A DNA stretch of 64,000 nt from Phlebiopsis flavidoalba (taxonomy: Eukaryota; Basidiomycota; Agaricomycetes; Polyporales; Phanerochaetaceae), in contig JAOCPU010000007.1 of NCBI GenBank assembly GCA_035772785.1, positions 808,944 through 872,943 on the forward strand. Reading direction: 5' to 3'. Both the position numbers and the translations under genes were made by a program. Shown piece by piece: positions 34,400-45,589 of this stretch (positions are counted from its first letter, which is position 1; each line of letters begins with the position of its first letter). The notes under the pieces are model-generated. The model was given only the letters and a program-made list of their open reading frames with translations, had not been told where the DNA came from and ran no database searches.

Positions 34400-36033
34400 T
34401 TCCGTCAAGGACGCAGATGCCGATGCATTGCAGCGGGTGCAGCGAACGGCGGCCCTGACGTCTGAGGGATCCGCTGGGAGACGCTGCGTGCGGCTGTGGG
34501 TGGGAACTGGGCAGCTGGAGGAGTGTCTCCGGTCAGTGGCGGTGGGATGGGCGGGCAGCTGACGAGGCGCAGTGTGTTCGCGGGAGGGAGGACTCCCAGA
34601 GGCTGCTGCCCTGACGAGAGAGGTCTCGGTGGGCCTAGCAGACGCGCAGCCTGGCTTGGTACCCCGTCTGCCGGCTTGGCGGAGGTCTCGTTTTCTCGAG
34701 CGCGGTTTCCCGCCGGTGGTGTGGGGCGACAGGCCCGCAGCGGCTGATGAGGGAAATGAAACGTCGATCGAGTCGCACGTCGGCCCCCACACGCTCGCCG
34801 CGCACATGTCCACCGACGCGGGAACGTGGAACGACCCGTTCAGGCAGAGAACATATGGCTGCGGCGTCTGGTGATCGAACATGATGCAGTTGAAGGCGCC
34901 GTAGACACCATCATTAATGTAGTCTAATCACCCCCAGCCAGTCAGCGTTCGCCCCACTCGAGAACAACAGCAGGAAAACACATACACATCACGCTGGGTT
35001 GCTCCGGGTCCGTCTCCTCCGATTCCCCTCCGAGTCCCTCCAGCGCGGGCGGGGCCCGCCGCGCAATCACGTTCACCGCGAGGCTGAATGCCTTCGAGAC
35101 GTCTAACGTAGTATCTGCCGGGGCTCCGCAATGATCCTCATATTTTCCCGCGCCAGGGAAATGAAGGTCGATGGCGTCCTTGAGGATGAGCGCGCCCCCG
35201 CGCGCTCAAACGTCGCGTCACTTCGAAGCCACCCCCCGAACGTCAAGGAGCGTAAAGTCGTACCCCGACCGCCTTGCCCATATCAAACGCAGCCACGCGC
35301 ACGCGCGATAGCGTCTACATACGCCGAGGTGTCATAGCACCCGCTGCCCACATGGAAGCTCACGCCGATGACGTTGAGATCGAGCTCCTTTGCCTTGGCG
35401 AGCAGGGCAGGCACCGTCGCGAGCGGCGCGCCCGTACTTGAGCCCACCCAAGCGGCAGAGCGCCTTCGAGCGTCCGTGAGGATTGCGCACGACGACGAGC
35501 TTTGCGCGCCGGGGTGCGCGCGCGCAATCTTGTACAGCTCGTCGGTGTTGTCAAAGGTCATCATGTCGACCCCCGCCTTGGCAGATTGGCGGACAAAACG
35601 ACGTCGCCTTGCACGGGTTGGCGAAGATCACCCGGGATGGATCCACTCCGAGTGACAGTACCTGAGAAATTTCTCCGTTGGAAGCGCAATCGAATCCAGC
35701 ACCCAGCGCCTTGAGCAGACGGAGAACGTATGGGTCCCGGGTTGCATTTCACGGCTGAAAAGGGTCGCCAAGGGTCATCAGTCGACACGTCCTGCTCAAT
35801 ATAGTAAGGGCCTACCATAGAATGGGCTCGATCTCGGGCAACAGTCGCTTCCATCTGAGGTGCTGCTGGTACACGTAACTGAGGTCCGCCACGAAGAATG
35901 CTTTCTCGGCGGCGTCGGGTTCCCCGTCAGCAGCAAGCTCTGCTGCCCTCATAACGCCGTTGCGGAGGTGGGTTTCGATATGTCCGTGGTGCAAGGGTGG
36001 GCAATCCAGGGACGGCAAATTCTTCGCGCCCAT
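34400..36033 (-). CDS. SPE1: ornithine decarboxylase
   Basis: PLP-dependent decarboxylation of ornithine to putrescine, the committed step of polyamine synthesis, in the cytosol as a homodimer. ATG at 36033: [13 protein letters not shown], then [43 protein letters not shown]-lysine motif AVKCNP (about 35780), [60 protein letters not shown], the barrel-end EPGRYYV (about 35110), [20 protein letters not shown] sequence (about 34890) and the catalytic-Cys motif [11 protein letters not shown] (about 34765-34795). After CDSID the expected short C-terminal beta-domain cannot be recognised; the frames turn Pro/Ser-rich, so the stop is not placed and 34400 is a rough limit. Frameshifts occur throughout. 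Fungal ODC is usually controlled by antizyme; no antizyme gene is seen here. Confidence 0.88.
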
Positions 36034-37289
36034 CGTCAATAGTTGACGCGGTGTGTCATTGGTGGGTGGGCAAAGGAGGCGGTCAACAAGAGGGTTGACC
36101 GCTTTGTCGTTGAAGGAAACGGAAATCGAGAAGTAGAAATGGTTGGAGAACAAGAAACGAGTTCAGACTCGAAAGAGATTGTGGCTACGCGCCGCAAGAT
36201 ATATGGACCTGAGACATTGGATCTGGGGGGAGGTTCTCAAGACGAGGAAAGTCCCGGTTCAAAATCTAGATCTAAGTCCCCGACGATGGGGGAGTTTGGG
36301 GTGCCAGCTGGTCACCGGTGTTTTGGGTTGTCGTGCAGAAAGGCGAGCTTGGGGCCCGTGGTGAAGGTGCGTTTGCGAGGTGTAACCCTGGGATTACCGC
36401 GGCCTACCGCCGCGGTCGGTGGAACGATCCGGGCGGGATAGGTGTCGGTAACTAGGAGGGTTTCTTCAGGCGAGAGCGGGTTTCCTCGCTCCCTGTGCAG
36501 CGAGGAAAAAGCTTGAAGGGCGAAGGGTGAAGATAGTGGGGGGGAAAGACGGTGGGGAGGCCGCTGAAAGCTGTAAATGAGTTGTTGAAGTAGTTGGTGG
36601 GCTATTAATGAAGCCTGTTCAGGGAGGTTCGCCTATCATCATCGTCAAGCTGAGCTCCAAGATGCGCGCATAGCAGCTTGCATACCACGAACGGATGACC
36701 ACCTGGCAACATCGCGAACATCGTGAGCCACAAGAACAGGGTGCTGAACGAGCAGCAGCACGTACTCTCGTCGGTGTCAGCTTAGACGAAGGTCGTCGTT
36801 TCGCGCTTGGTCAGGAATGGTGCTGCAGATGTGACTCTGCGGGGGTGTCGAAACGGGGGGGCGCGACAACAGAGGGGTTTCCTACGAAAAAAAACGCAGC
36901 CGGTCGAGCAGGCTGAGAGAGTCGAGCGTGTAGGTTTTCGAGGAGGATCAGCTCGCGTCGAAATTTTGGTTTTCGTTTGGATCGATGCAGTGATGCCACG
37001 TGCAGCGAGTCTTATGTCATCAGCGCTTACGCTCTGGGCTATGTCTGGGCTCCGATCCTGCGCCGCTTCGCTCAGGCAGCTGGTGGCGCAGCCATCGCCC
37101 CCGTGAACGGCCTGTGAGTGCCACTCTGTGATGCTGAGCCCGTGGCCCTTTCTGAGGCCTGCAGGCGTAATTATTCTTGGTATTCGACGGTTATGGTGGT
37201 ACCTCGATGCTAATACAACGACCCACTTCGCTCTTCTCTTCTTCATATTTCTGTCCTCTAAGGCCGCTTCTGAGCACCCACTGTCCTAG
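36034..37289. other. ODC upstream region and unassigned sequence
   Basis: About 1.25 kb. The first 500-700 nt lie upstream of ODC and probably hold its promoter and a leader. Around 36990-37110 the plus strand reads YVISAYALGYVWAPILRRFA followed by QAAGGAAIAPVNGL, which has the feel of a membrane helix, but no other transporter block accompanies it. The minus strand at 36782-37246 is stop-free with no family resemblance. Confidence 0.3.
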
Positions 37290-38961
37290 CGTGAGGAGGG
37301 CTGGCATCGTCGTACTAGCTGTGGGCCGGGCGGGGGACCTAGCGGGACATAGGCCGCAGAGTAGTATTCGCCATAGGGCCCATTATGGGCAATCGTGCTG
37401 CCCACAAGAGGGCCGACATGGCGGTAGAGCAGCTGCGCTTTTCGCGTTGTGTGGCGAAGGTTCGTGGGTGGCATCTGTCCAGCAGAAGAGGCTCTCCGGG
37501 GCTAATGTATTAAGGCTCATGCCTCCAGGCCACAGACGACTCCGTCATCAGCCCCGTGGCGGGGCTCATGGCAGGGCTGCGCTGTGGCAGGGGCAGGCGG
37601 CAATGTTCGTTCGGCGAACGGTCGGCGTCGACGGGCTCGTGGTGCCAAGAAGAGCTTTAGTAGCGGGCACCTGCTCCGAGGACGCCTCAGACTCGGAGAG
37701 AGTCCCCACTCCAGCAGACCACCGACGGGGGAATATGCTGTACGACTACTCGTTTTTGCCGAGAACTTACCGCCTGTGTGTGCGACTGAGCGCGGGACGA
37801 TACGAAGATTAACCATCGACCGACCTCGTACATCTTGAACAGCCCAGAGTTTACCTTGTGCCAGTGTTTGACCCCCGTGGGGCGATGCTGTAGAGCTGGG
37901 TACGAGTGCTCATGGGAATGGCCCGTATGTTCACTCTCTATTTGGGATCCGTGAAATTGATAAAAAGTACAGATTTTGTCGAAGGGGCATCGGCGGTGGA
38001 GAACCGCTGAGACAGGTATCTCCGTTTGATCTGTTCAGCGGCGGATGAGCGCACGCCTTGTGGTAAACTCAAACCCAAGTCAAGAAAGCTGACGCTCTCA
38101 GTTAGGCACGTTCCCAAAGATGTAGCCCAGACGGGGGCTGTAGATCGTCACAGACCCCAAAACCACCATGACTAGCCCGCTGGCTCGAGTTTGTACACGT
38201 CGCTTGCAGTCGCCAACCCTTTAAGAGCTGCAGGTACCGCACTTAAAGACGGTTTAGTATTATCTCCTCGTTCCAAATCCGGTATTGGTTTGGGCTCAGG
38301 AATCGGATGAGGGTCAGAGTGAGCATGAAAAAAGGGCGAATGAAGTCTCGTGGCTCGTGTCCCATAGTCCCATAGGCCATCCGCGTGAATTGACCCAAAG
38401 GAGGTTCAAGAGATACGTGGAGACTTGGTGGAATCGCAGGGTGGAGTTCATGCGGTGAGGAGAGACAATACATGAGGGACCCGCATTCCTAGAACGTATC
38501 ACGACGGACTCCAAACCATCAGATGACTGAAACGACCTACATCCTCAAGACGTTTACCCCATGTACCCGGAAGGCAAGATTACCAAACCGTTGAGGAGTT
38601 CGGTAACGGCGGAATCTCGTCGATCTTGTCCAGCCGTCCAGTTGTGTCCCAGAACACGCAGGGGTCGACCTCTATGCCGCCTAATTGTACAGGATGAGGC
38701 TATATTGCCCCCAACAATAATTAATTAAACCTGAGCTTACCGGAAAGCTGTGGGGGGCTAGACCATGGTAGGAGAACAGCCAACCACGGATTCATTTAGT
38801 CGTCTAAGAAGATGGCCATAATCTTGCGTATATCCCCTGGTGGACCGCCAGAGCTGGACATCCTCTTCCGTCTTGATCTTCTGATTCGGTCCCGGGAGGG
38901 TAGCGACAGCATTGACGGGAATATGCCTGAGCGGCACTACGACCCTTTGCTCCGATGTCAT
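37290..38961 (-). CDS. PP2A activator PTPA (peptidyl-prolyl isomerase, RRD1/RRD2 type)
   Basis: PTPA activates protein phosphatase 2A and has proline isomerase activity. ATG at 38961: MTSEQRVVVPLRHIPVNAVA, then NQKIKTEEDVQLWRST, YQDYGHLLRRLNESV, an intron, LDGWTKIDEIPPLP and TPQRFGNLAFRV (about 38570-38640), GTGHETSFALFSCSLTLIRF (about 38330), YKLEPAG..VWGLDD and YIFGNAQ-like (38100-38200), then RTQLYSIA, HKVNSGLFKMYEV (37830-37900) and PVGGLLEWG (37710-37740). These are the PTPA landmarks in order, though nearly every block needs a one-base repair. After the core a long Pro/Tyr-rich tail seems to continue (MPPT.., GPYGEYYSAAYVPLGPPPGP, 37300-37390), as some fungal PTPAs have, so 37290 is an estimate. 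It diverges from Ku70. Confidence 0.88.
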
Positions 38962-39443
38962 GGGTAGCTAGGAGACCTACGCCCGGTGCTTTTTGACAAG
39001 CGTGAACGCGACGAAGGAGCTCCGAGCAAGCGACAGTGTGCCGTACCACGCGCCAATTCCGGTGGTTGGTATACGTAAGTGAAGATTTACTTTTGCGATG
39101 TCCTGAGGCTACCCTGGATTTGTTTGTCGTAACGAGGCCGGGCCGGGCGGTTGAGTGTGATGTTCACAGAAGCGGCCTCCTGCGCGGAGAATATTCCAAG
39201 TTCGCCTATCCTGATCGGGTGTGTGGATTTCTCTTGTGGAGCTGCTGGGGATGTCGGAGTGGCCCGAAAGGGAAGCTTTGCACGTAGCCGCGTTCCCATC
39301 AACGCGTTTCATTCCCCGCATAACGCGTCTCGGGAGGAGGGGCGACTTCGACGCGTGCCACGTCCATCTAGTATTCTTAAATTTCTTGACCCTGACTGAG
39401 AGAAGTGCAGCAAATCAAGAAATTTATCAGCCAAGAACGAAAT
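38962..39443. promoter_or_regulatory. shared upstream region of PTPA and Ku70
   Basis: About 480 nt between divergent start codons. Stop-free stretches on both strands have no family resemblance. No TATA box or other motif stands out. Confidence 0.4.
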
Positions 39444-42400
39444 ATGGCCTCATACGAAGATTGGAACAGAGTCGACGACGAAGATGACGGACGAATTGCA
39501 GGACTCCCTCAGTGAGTGTTGATGCGCTGCACCGGGAAACCCGTGGCATTGACCCGATTTACACCACGCACCATTGGTACGAAAGGAAAGAGAGACGTGA
39601 TTCTGTTTGCGATAGATTGCTCAGACTAGTCAATGCATGCTCTGCAAGAGGATCCCGAGTACGAAGATGTCCAAACAAGCCACCTTCTGAAGGCACTCGT
39701 GAGGCGGTGGCCATGCAGATCCAAAAAGAGAAAGTTGTTGTCGGCCCGAACGATTCCGTGGGGATCATGTTGTTCAAACAACGGTCGGTCACGGTCACAC
39801 GCCGAACTCGCCCGCGGTGCCGCAATGCTTGCTTACGAAACATCACCCCAGCAAGGAACGACGCCCTAGACATGTCGAGACGATGGGGGGGGGCGCAAGC
39901 GAAGGCTCCGAGATCAAGAAAGACAACTTTGTCTACCAACCAATTTCGACGATCAGTGCGCCGAAAGTACAGGAGCTCATTCAGTTGGTAGACAGTAAGT
40001 CTCACGGACACTGACCATATGGACCGTCCCCCACAAAGCTTTACCTCTACAGCCGCCAGACAGGAACCGAACTTCCTCAAGGAGACGTTCCCGCCCGTAC
40101 AGGGGAGGTCGGGGGTGCCAATGGGAGATTGTCTTTACGAGTTGCAATTGGATTATGCGAGACGGGTACGGCATTGTTCCAGCCGTGGCCCTCTTGCTCC
40201 TCGTACTCACCGCCGCTGGCCCCAGTGCTCCGAAGACCGCCACCAAGCGAGTCTTCCTCATCACAGACGAGGATAACCCGCACTCAGGGACCGGGAGGCG
40301 ATCGTCTATTGACATCGTGCGGAGCGCACGACCCTTATCGTAGGCCCTCTCACCGATCTAGTTTATTGTGTCCTATCTCATTGTACCTGAAGGACCTGAC
40401 CCAAGCGGGCATCGTGGTCGAGCCCTTCTTCATCAGCACGGAGGAGATAAACCCTTGCGATGTGTCAAGATTCTACTCCGTGAGAGACATGCTACTTGAC
40501 TTGACATGGCCTAACTTCTGCGGGATCGCCCCTTTCACAGTCCGTTCTTCTCCCGTCCAATCTGGTCGAGTGATGATGAAGAAGATGGGACCGTGCTCCC
40601 TGAGGCGGTTTCGATCGACATGTTTGGCCGCATGGAGTGACCTGGCTGGCCCAGATGTCGGATTTCGCGAAGTTCCACAAACGTGCGCTTTTCAGGTGTT
40701 CCGTTTGAATTGGCCGAGAACTTTGTTTCATCGCGCGTAAAAGGCGGTGCTTGCGTAGCTAGCGGCTGGTGGCCGTGAACGGGTTAACGTTATAATTCTG
40801 GATTGAATAGCTACGGACTAGTGACGGAGCAAAAAGAGAAAGGCAATTACATGTACTCCTTCGTCGACCTAGGCGATAGGATGGAAGTGGCAGAACCCCG
40901 GACCGTCTACTCGTACCAGACAGTGAACACATGCCCAGAACGCTCGCGAACACTACGCTACAGCGCGAGATCTGACCAGTTTTCTTCCAGGAGGAGAACG
41001 AAGTTGATAGGTCCAAGATTGTATACGGCATTTGGGACTCGGCGTGAGAAAGGCCGGAGGCCTTCAGGGGCTGGGCGAGGCGGTGGGCCACGTAGACGAA
41101 GGCTGAGGACCACGTAGACGAACGGGGTGGTGTTGACCAGAACACCTCAGTTTCAACAGTCGACCTGTGTGCGGTGGCGCGAAGTGTTTGTCCGTGGCAG
41201 TCGCTGTTTTCTCCTGACTGGTCGTCGTCGCGTTGCTTTCAGGTGTTCTACACCGCAGACGAAAATAAAAAGATCATTCCGTTACCCTAGGACTGGAACC
41301 GAGTATGGTATTCCCCCCAGCTCAGCTGGTCATCTGTCATCTAGCAGCGCTCATCCTCCCGTCATTCAGTGATCAAGCTCTTGGGATTCAAAAGACCAAA
41401 GCGAGCTTGCATTTTGAGGACAATGTGAAGCACTCATTCTTCATCTATCCTGTTATGAGATATGGTACGGGTCCGAGCGGTGTTCAATCTGACCTACTGA
41501 TTTTACCGATTTTGGAATTGTCTCAGACTTTCTCGGGGCAGCAAGAGGACTGTTTCAGCGCTCTCCTAAGGACTATGATTAAGAAGAAGCGCATTGCCAT
41601 GGCTCTCTCGCATTGACGAGACGGAATGCCTCTCCCGTCTTTTGCGCCCTACTCCCTCAGGTACAGAATCTTTGACTCCCCACACGTTAAAGTTCGAGGA
41701 CGCCGCTGATTGATTTATTCTCACCTCATGATAGGCGGAGAAAAACTGAGGAAGGGGGTTGGAAACGAGCCCGCTGGATTCCATCTCATTCCCTTGCCGT
41801 ACGCTGATGACATGCGAGCCATCCCTGATCAGTGAGGTGCTTGAACGCTGCACGAGGTAAATCGATCTCTGGCTTGCGCCGCCCTCACCGCCGTGACTAA
41901 CGGTGGAATTTCTTTTCTTTCTACCTTTCTCAGCTCCTAATGAATTGAAGGACATGGCGCGGAAGTTTGTCGAGAAGCTGACCGTGAAGAGACCGGTTAT
42001 CCTCCAGACTCTTATCCAACTACCCCGGTAAGTGAGCCTCGCCTGTCGACATGATGGGTTTCGGTCCCGATAAACTTCGTCGACCCATAGCTTTGGCATT
42101 CCACAACGCTCAGCTGGAGGCAAGCGCTTTCGTGAAGAATTCGTAAGTCGATCCTGAGAATTTCGAGGATCTCACGTTGCCCACGTACACCAGCATGCAC
42201 AAGGTACGTTCTGTGAGAACACTCAATTCTATATATAACACGCTCTGATTGTGCGTGTGCCCCTGTGATAACGATGATTGGAAATTTCGCCGTACGTGAA
42301 CGTGTGTAGCGAGTTGGCCACCTGATGAAAGACTGGAAGCAAGCAGGTTGCTAGGAGAGATGAGTTTCGGCTAACCTGGTCCGTTGAGCCACCTCCAGGA

Positions 42401-42957
42401 AGTAGGAAGAAATCGGTACGTCATTTCTATAACCTTTGGCGCGCTTGTATCGCCTAGAAGCCAAAGCTTACATTCTATATGGTAGGATGCGAACGTAAGT
42501 GAAGCAGACGTATCGACAACTTTTATAAAACAAGCCAAACTGTCTAAGGTGCTATGATTTATTCACTGGCAGCTGCTCAGATACTGATGTTGTTAACTCC
42601 ACTATAGGCTCCGTGTCGACCAACTCAAAGGTAGGCATAATTATCCCACGTTCTCCATGACAGCAACGATGTTCTCCAAAAGTATGGGGACTCGTGGGCG
42701 TATGGTCCCGTATCAAGCATCGTAACCCCGACGAGTTGATCACACAGCATGGCTAACGCCCTTCGTACTTTTCCTTCCCAATCAGGAATTCCTCAAGGAA
42801 GCAAGGGCGAGTCGGCATCCGCAAAAAAAGCGGAGCTCGTGTCGACCGGGCAGAGACTTGGTTCGAATACCCAAAAGCAAAAAGCTAACTGTCGTCAATG
42901 CGACCATTTTGGCATTTGTCAAAAGTACGCCGCGACACCGTGGATTCGTACTTTGTG
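39444..42957 (+). CDS. KU70: Ku70 (ATP-dependent DNA helicase II subunit 1), NHEJ and telomere factor
   Basis: Ku70 pairs with Ku80 to ring DNA ends for non-homologous end joining and telomere protection. ATG at 39444: MASYEDWNRVDDEDDGRIAG. vWA-like domain: KRDVILFAIDCSD, ALQEDPEYEDVQTSHLLKAL, QIQKEKVVVGPNDSVGIMLF, KKDNFVYQPISTISAPKVQE, LIQLVD, KRVFLITDEDNPHSG, GIVVEPFFIST. Ku core: VTEQKEKGNYMY, VDLGDRMEVAEPRTVY, GTEYGIPPSSAG/MVFPPAQLVICHLAALILPS, FSDQALGIQKTKASLHFEDN, KKKRIAMALS, LRKGVGNEPAGFHLIPLPYA, DDMRAIP, LTVKRP, LAFHNAQLEA, FEDLTLPTYTSMHK. C-terminal SAP domain: LRVDQLK, then after an intron EFLKEARAS and KKAELV (42600-42850). Many short introns and indels; the stop at 42957 follows VKSTPRHRGFVL but that frame is unsure. 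Confidence 0.92.
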
Positions 42958-43790
42958 ACCTAATAACAAGCCTCGACGGCAGACATTGACCAAAAAATTC
43001 ACTTTGCTATGCGACGGAACCGTCTCTCCTTCGTTGTATCACATCTGCTACCCAACCCGCCTCGAGATGGGCTCTCAATGCCGAAGGCTAAACTCATACA
43101 AAGTTATATTGGCACCCACCGTGCTCGAGGATATCTAGAAACGAATCTTGTTCGCTGCTGTGCGTGTGCTGTTGACAGCCGTTTTTGTTGTGAAACGTAA
43201 GCGTAACGGGGGCTGGAGTCCCTGATTCGCGCATCACCCGGCCTGTTGGTACACAATTACGTAAATGTGGGTCACTTCTTCTACCTGCGGGCCTGATCTT
43301 GTCTTTATAGGCCGTGTGCGAGTTCTGTATGTCTCCGTGAGTTGTTCCATTGCGCGGTGAGAGCAGAGGAGACCGTCAGTTGTAACAATCCTCGAAATTG
43401 GTCAATGAGAATCCGACTTACGTTTTCACGACCAACAAAACCAATTTAGACTAATCAATATCATGTCATGACAGAGTTCCGACATATTAGTCTGAGTTGC
43501 GCGTGCTACATACGCCTGGAGATGTTCAAGAATCGTCCTCATCCTGTTACTGTACTACTTGTTATTGGCTGTAACTGGGTCGCCACCGGGCTATTGACCG
43601 GTAACTATTGCTCACCGATAGGCGCTGAAGAGAACCGTTATCAAGATAACGGTTTGAACCCGAATTGCGCAATGTTATCTCATTTACTGGCTGCCTTGCT
43701 AAACGGAGACTCGGGCTTGGTCTGCAGTCTTTCTCCACCTTTGTCCAGACCCACCACACTCATCGAACGTCGATCGTCGTCGTCTACGCA
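42958..43790. other. unassigned region between Ku70 and glutaredoxin
   Basis: About 830 nt. Stop-free plus-strand stretches at 43009-43200 and 43468-43700 show no family resemblance. The last 300 nt should contain the promoter and leader of the glutaredoxin gene; the direct repeat-like AACCGTTATCAAGATAACGG (43635-43654) is an imperfect palindrome. Confidence 0.35.
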
Positions 43791-44629
43791 ATGTCCTCCG
43801 CAGGCCTGCCTAATTTCTCTTTGAAGTCACCTCGCCGGACCACTTCCAGTCGCTGCTCTGAGCGCAGATCTGCAGCGGATCTCGCTCATCAACTTTTGGG
43901 CACCCTGGGCAGAGCCATGCAAGCAAATGAACGAGGTTGTTTTAGAGTTGGCGAAGAGGCACACGCAGCTGCTCGTGCTGAATGTAAGCCCTGAGTGTAC
44001 TCGAGTCATATCAACCATCTAAATTATCGCGCCTGCAGGTCGACGCCGAGTCCCAGGCAGACATCTCAGAGTCATTTGAGATTGAAGCAGTTCCATCATT
44101 CGTCATTCTCCAGTGCGCAGACATCTTCTATATTAATGCCATCTGCCAGCTAATATTAAACTAGGGTCACACTCTGCTGGGCAAATCGCCGGTGCAGGAC
44201 GCGTCTGCGCTGACCGAGGCTGTGGCAAAGTATGCCCGCGCGCCGTCCTCCGTGAACCCACAGTCGCACACAGACCAAGCACCGGCCGCGCCATCGGACG
44301 CCACAGAGAAAACTGAATCACAAGAAGAGCTCAACAAGCGTCTCGTTGGGCTCATGCAGCCAGGACAAGGTTGTCCTGTTCATGAAGGGCAGCCCCGAGG
44401 CCCCGCGATGCGGAGCTTCTCTCGCCGAATTGTCGGCCTTCTCAACGACCAGAAGCGTCCCGTTCTCGCACTTTGACATTCTCTCCGACGAGAGCGTGCG
44501 CGCGGGCTCAAGGTGTACAACAATTGGCCGACGTTCCCCCAGCTCATCGTCAACGGCGAGTTTGTCGGTGGTCTGGACATCGTGCAGGAGATGGTCGAGA
44601 ACGGCGAGTTGAAGGAGATCCTTGAGTAA
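43791..44629 (+). CDS. GRX4: monothiol glutaredoxin Grx3/Grx4 (thioredoxin-glutaredoxin fusion)
   Basis: Grx3/4 carries a [2Fe-2S] cluster bound through CGFS and glutathione and delivers iron signals to regulators and Fe-S assembly. ATG at 43791: MSSAGLPN. Thioredoxin-like domain: [39 protein letters not shown]; an intron (43984-44038, 55 nt); [24 protein letters not shown]; a second intron to about 44164; [20 protein letters not shown]. Linker [20 protein letters not shown]. Glutaredoxin domain: [91 protein letters not shown] at 44627-44629. The WAEPC variant of the Trx site is usual for Grx3/4. The CGFS codons are split by two extra bases (TGCGG-ag-CTTCTCT), and other one-base breaks occur near 43825 and 44370. 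Confidence 0.94.
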
Positions 44630-44788
44630 ACAAAAGCGATCGTGCGCCCTGTTAATCTGTCTCTGATAGACTGTATCATGTTTGTGTATTGCTGTTTAGC
44701 TCCCCGTGTATATTGTCGGTTGCGTCACTAGTGCTAATCTGATTTCTTTTTCGGGCCTCTTATGACTAGACATGGCAGCATTAGCAAC

Positions 44789-45420
44789 ATGTCAAACTTG
44801 CTCAAAGGAATCCGTGGATATGAAGACTACACCGTGCCTGTGCTCAGGGTTAGTTTCGTCAGTGGTGAACCAAGGCTTGGAGCGTTCCAATGAGATCATC
44901 GACGCGACGGCGTTATAATGGGCGCGGGAGGCATTGCACCCGTATCTCTTCTGCCCATAATCACAATGGTGAGCCGTGACTATCGATACTGCACGCAGGC
45001 GACACTCAATGAAGTTCAAGAGTCATTTCGAAGACAAAGCAGGCGAGGCCATCGAGGTTGGTGATCACGTTTCTACACGCTTTCGAGGCGGAAAGCGCGA
45101 AGGACAGGCATGAATTCATCATCTGCTACTGGTACTCGAACGCGATCTCTAATTCTTTCTCCAATAGGTGGAAGCGATCATAGCCGACGAGAGAGAGCTC
45201 GCCGACGCTGGGGACATGGGCGTAAACGTCAGGAATCCTCCAAAGGTCGTGTTCACACGATCAGGTGAGTTGTAGATAATTAATCGCCTCGTGAATTGAC
45301 GTTCATCGCCCACTGCAGCACGGTCACAAAGTGGCACACAATCCCGGTACACTCACTCATGGCAAGTGAATTCAACAGCAGTCAAACATACCCGTCCCAT
45401 ATAATACCCTCCGTGTACCC
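44789..45420 (+). CDS. hypothetical small protein with clear introns
   Basis: An ATG at 44789 reads MSNLLKGIRGYEDYTVPVLR, then apparent intronic sequence with weak exons, then RHSMKFKSHFEDKAGEAIE near 45005-45060, an intron, VEAIIADERELADAGDMGVN and VRNPPKVVFTRS (45168-45265), a 54-nt intron (donor GTGAGT, acceptor CTGCAG), and TVTKWHTIPVHSLMASEFNS or a sister frame, to a stop near 45420. The splice signals and acidic/basic balance support a real gene of perhaps 130-170 residues. An alternative start, ATG at 44772, opens a Cys-rich reading (CQTCSKES, CLCSG) in another frame. I do not recognise the family. Confidence 0.45.
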
Positions 45421-45589
45421 ATATTGAAGCTTGTACATCTATGCCATTATGATTCTAACAAGAAGTTGTATGATACATCCGTATATGCCGACAATATAGT
45501 TGAGGTCTATTCCATGTGATGCAAGAATCTGCGCATACCAGCGATTAACCGTATTTTACCAGTACAAACTCCCTTTGAAGAAGGCAAGT

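Noticed and set aside
36990..37110. possible MFS transporter (YVISAYALGYVWAPI...)
   Set aside because: A single helix-like piece; no second transporter motif or run of membrane helices on either side, so chance is likely.
15225..44629. a DNA-repair gene cluster (HUS1, PTPA, Ku70)
   Set aside because: HUS1 and Ku70 are about 23 kb apart with unrelated genes between; fungal gene order makes this most likely chance.
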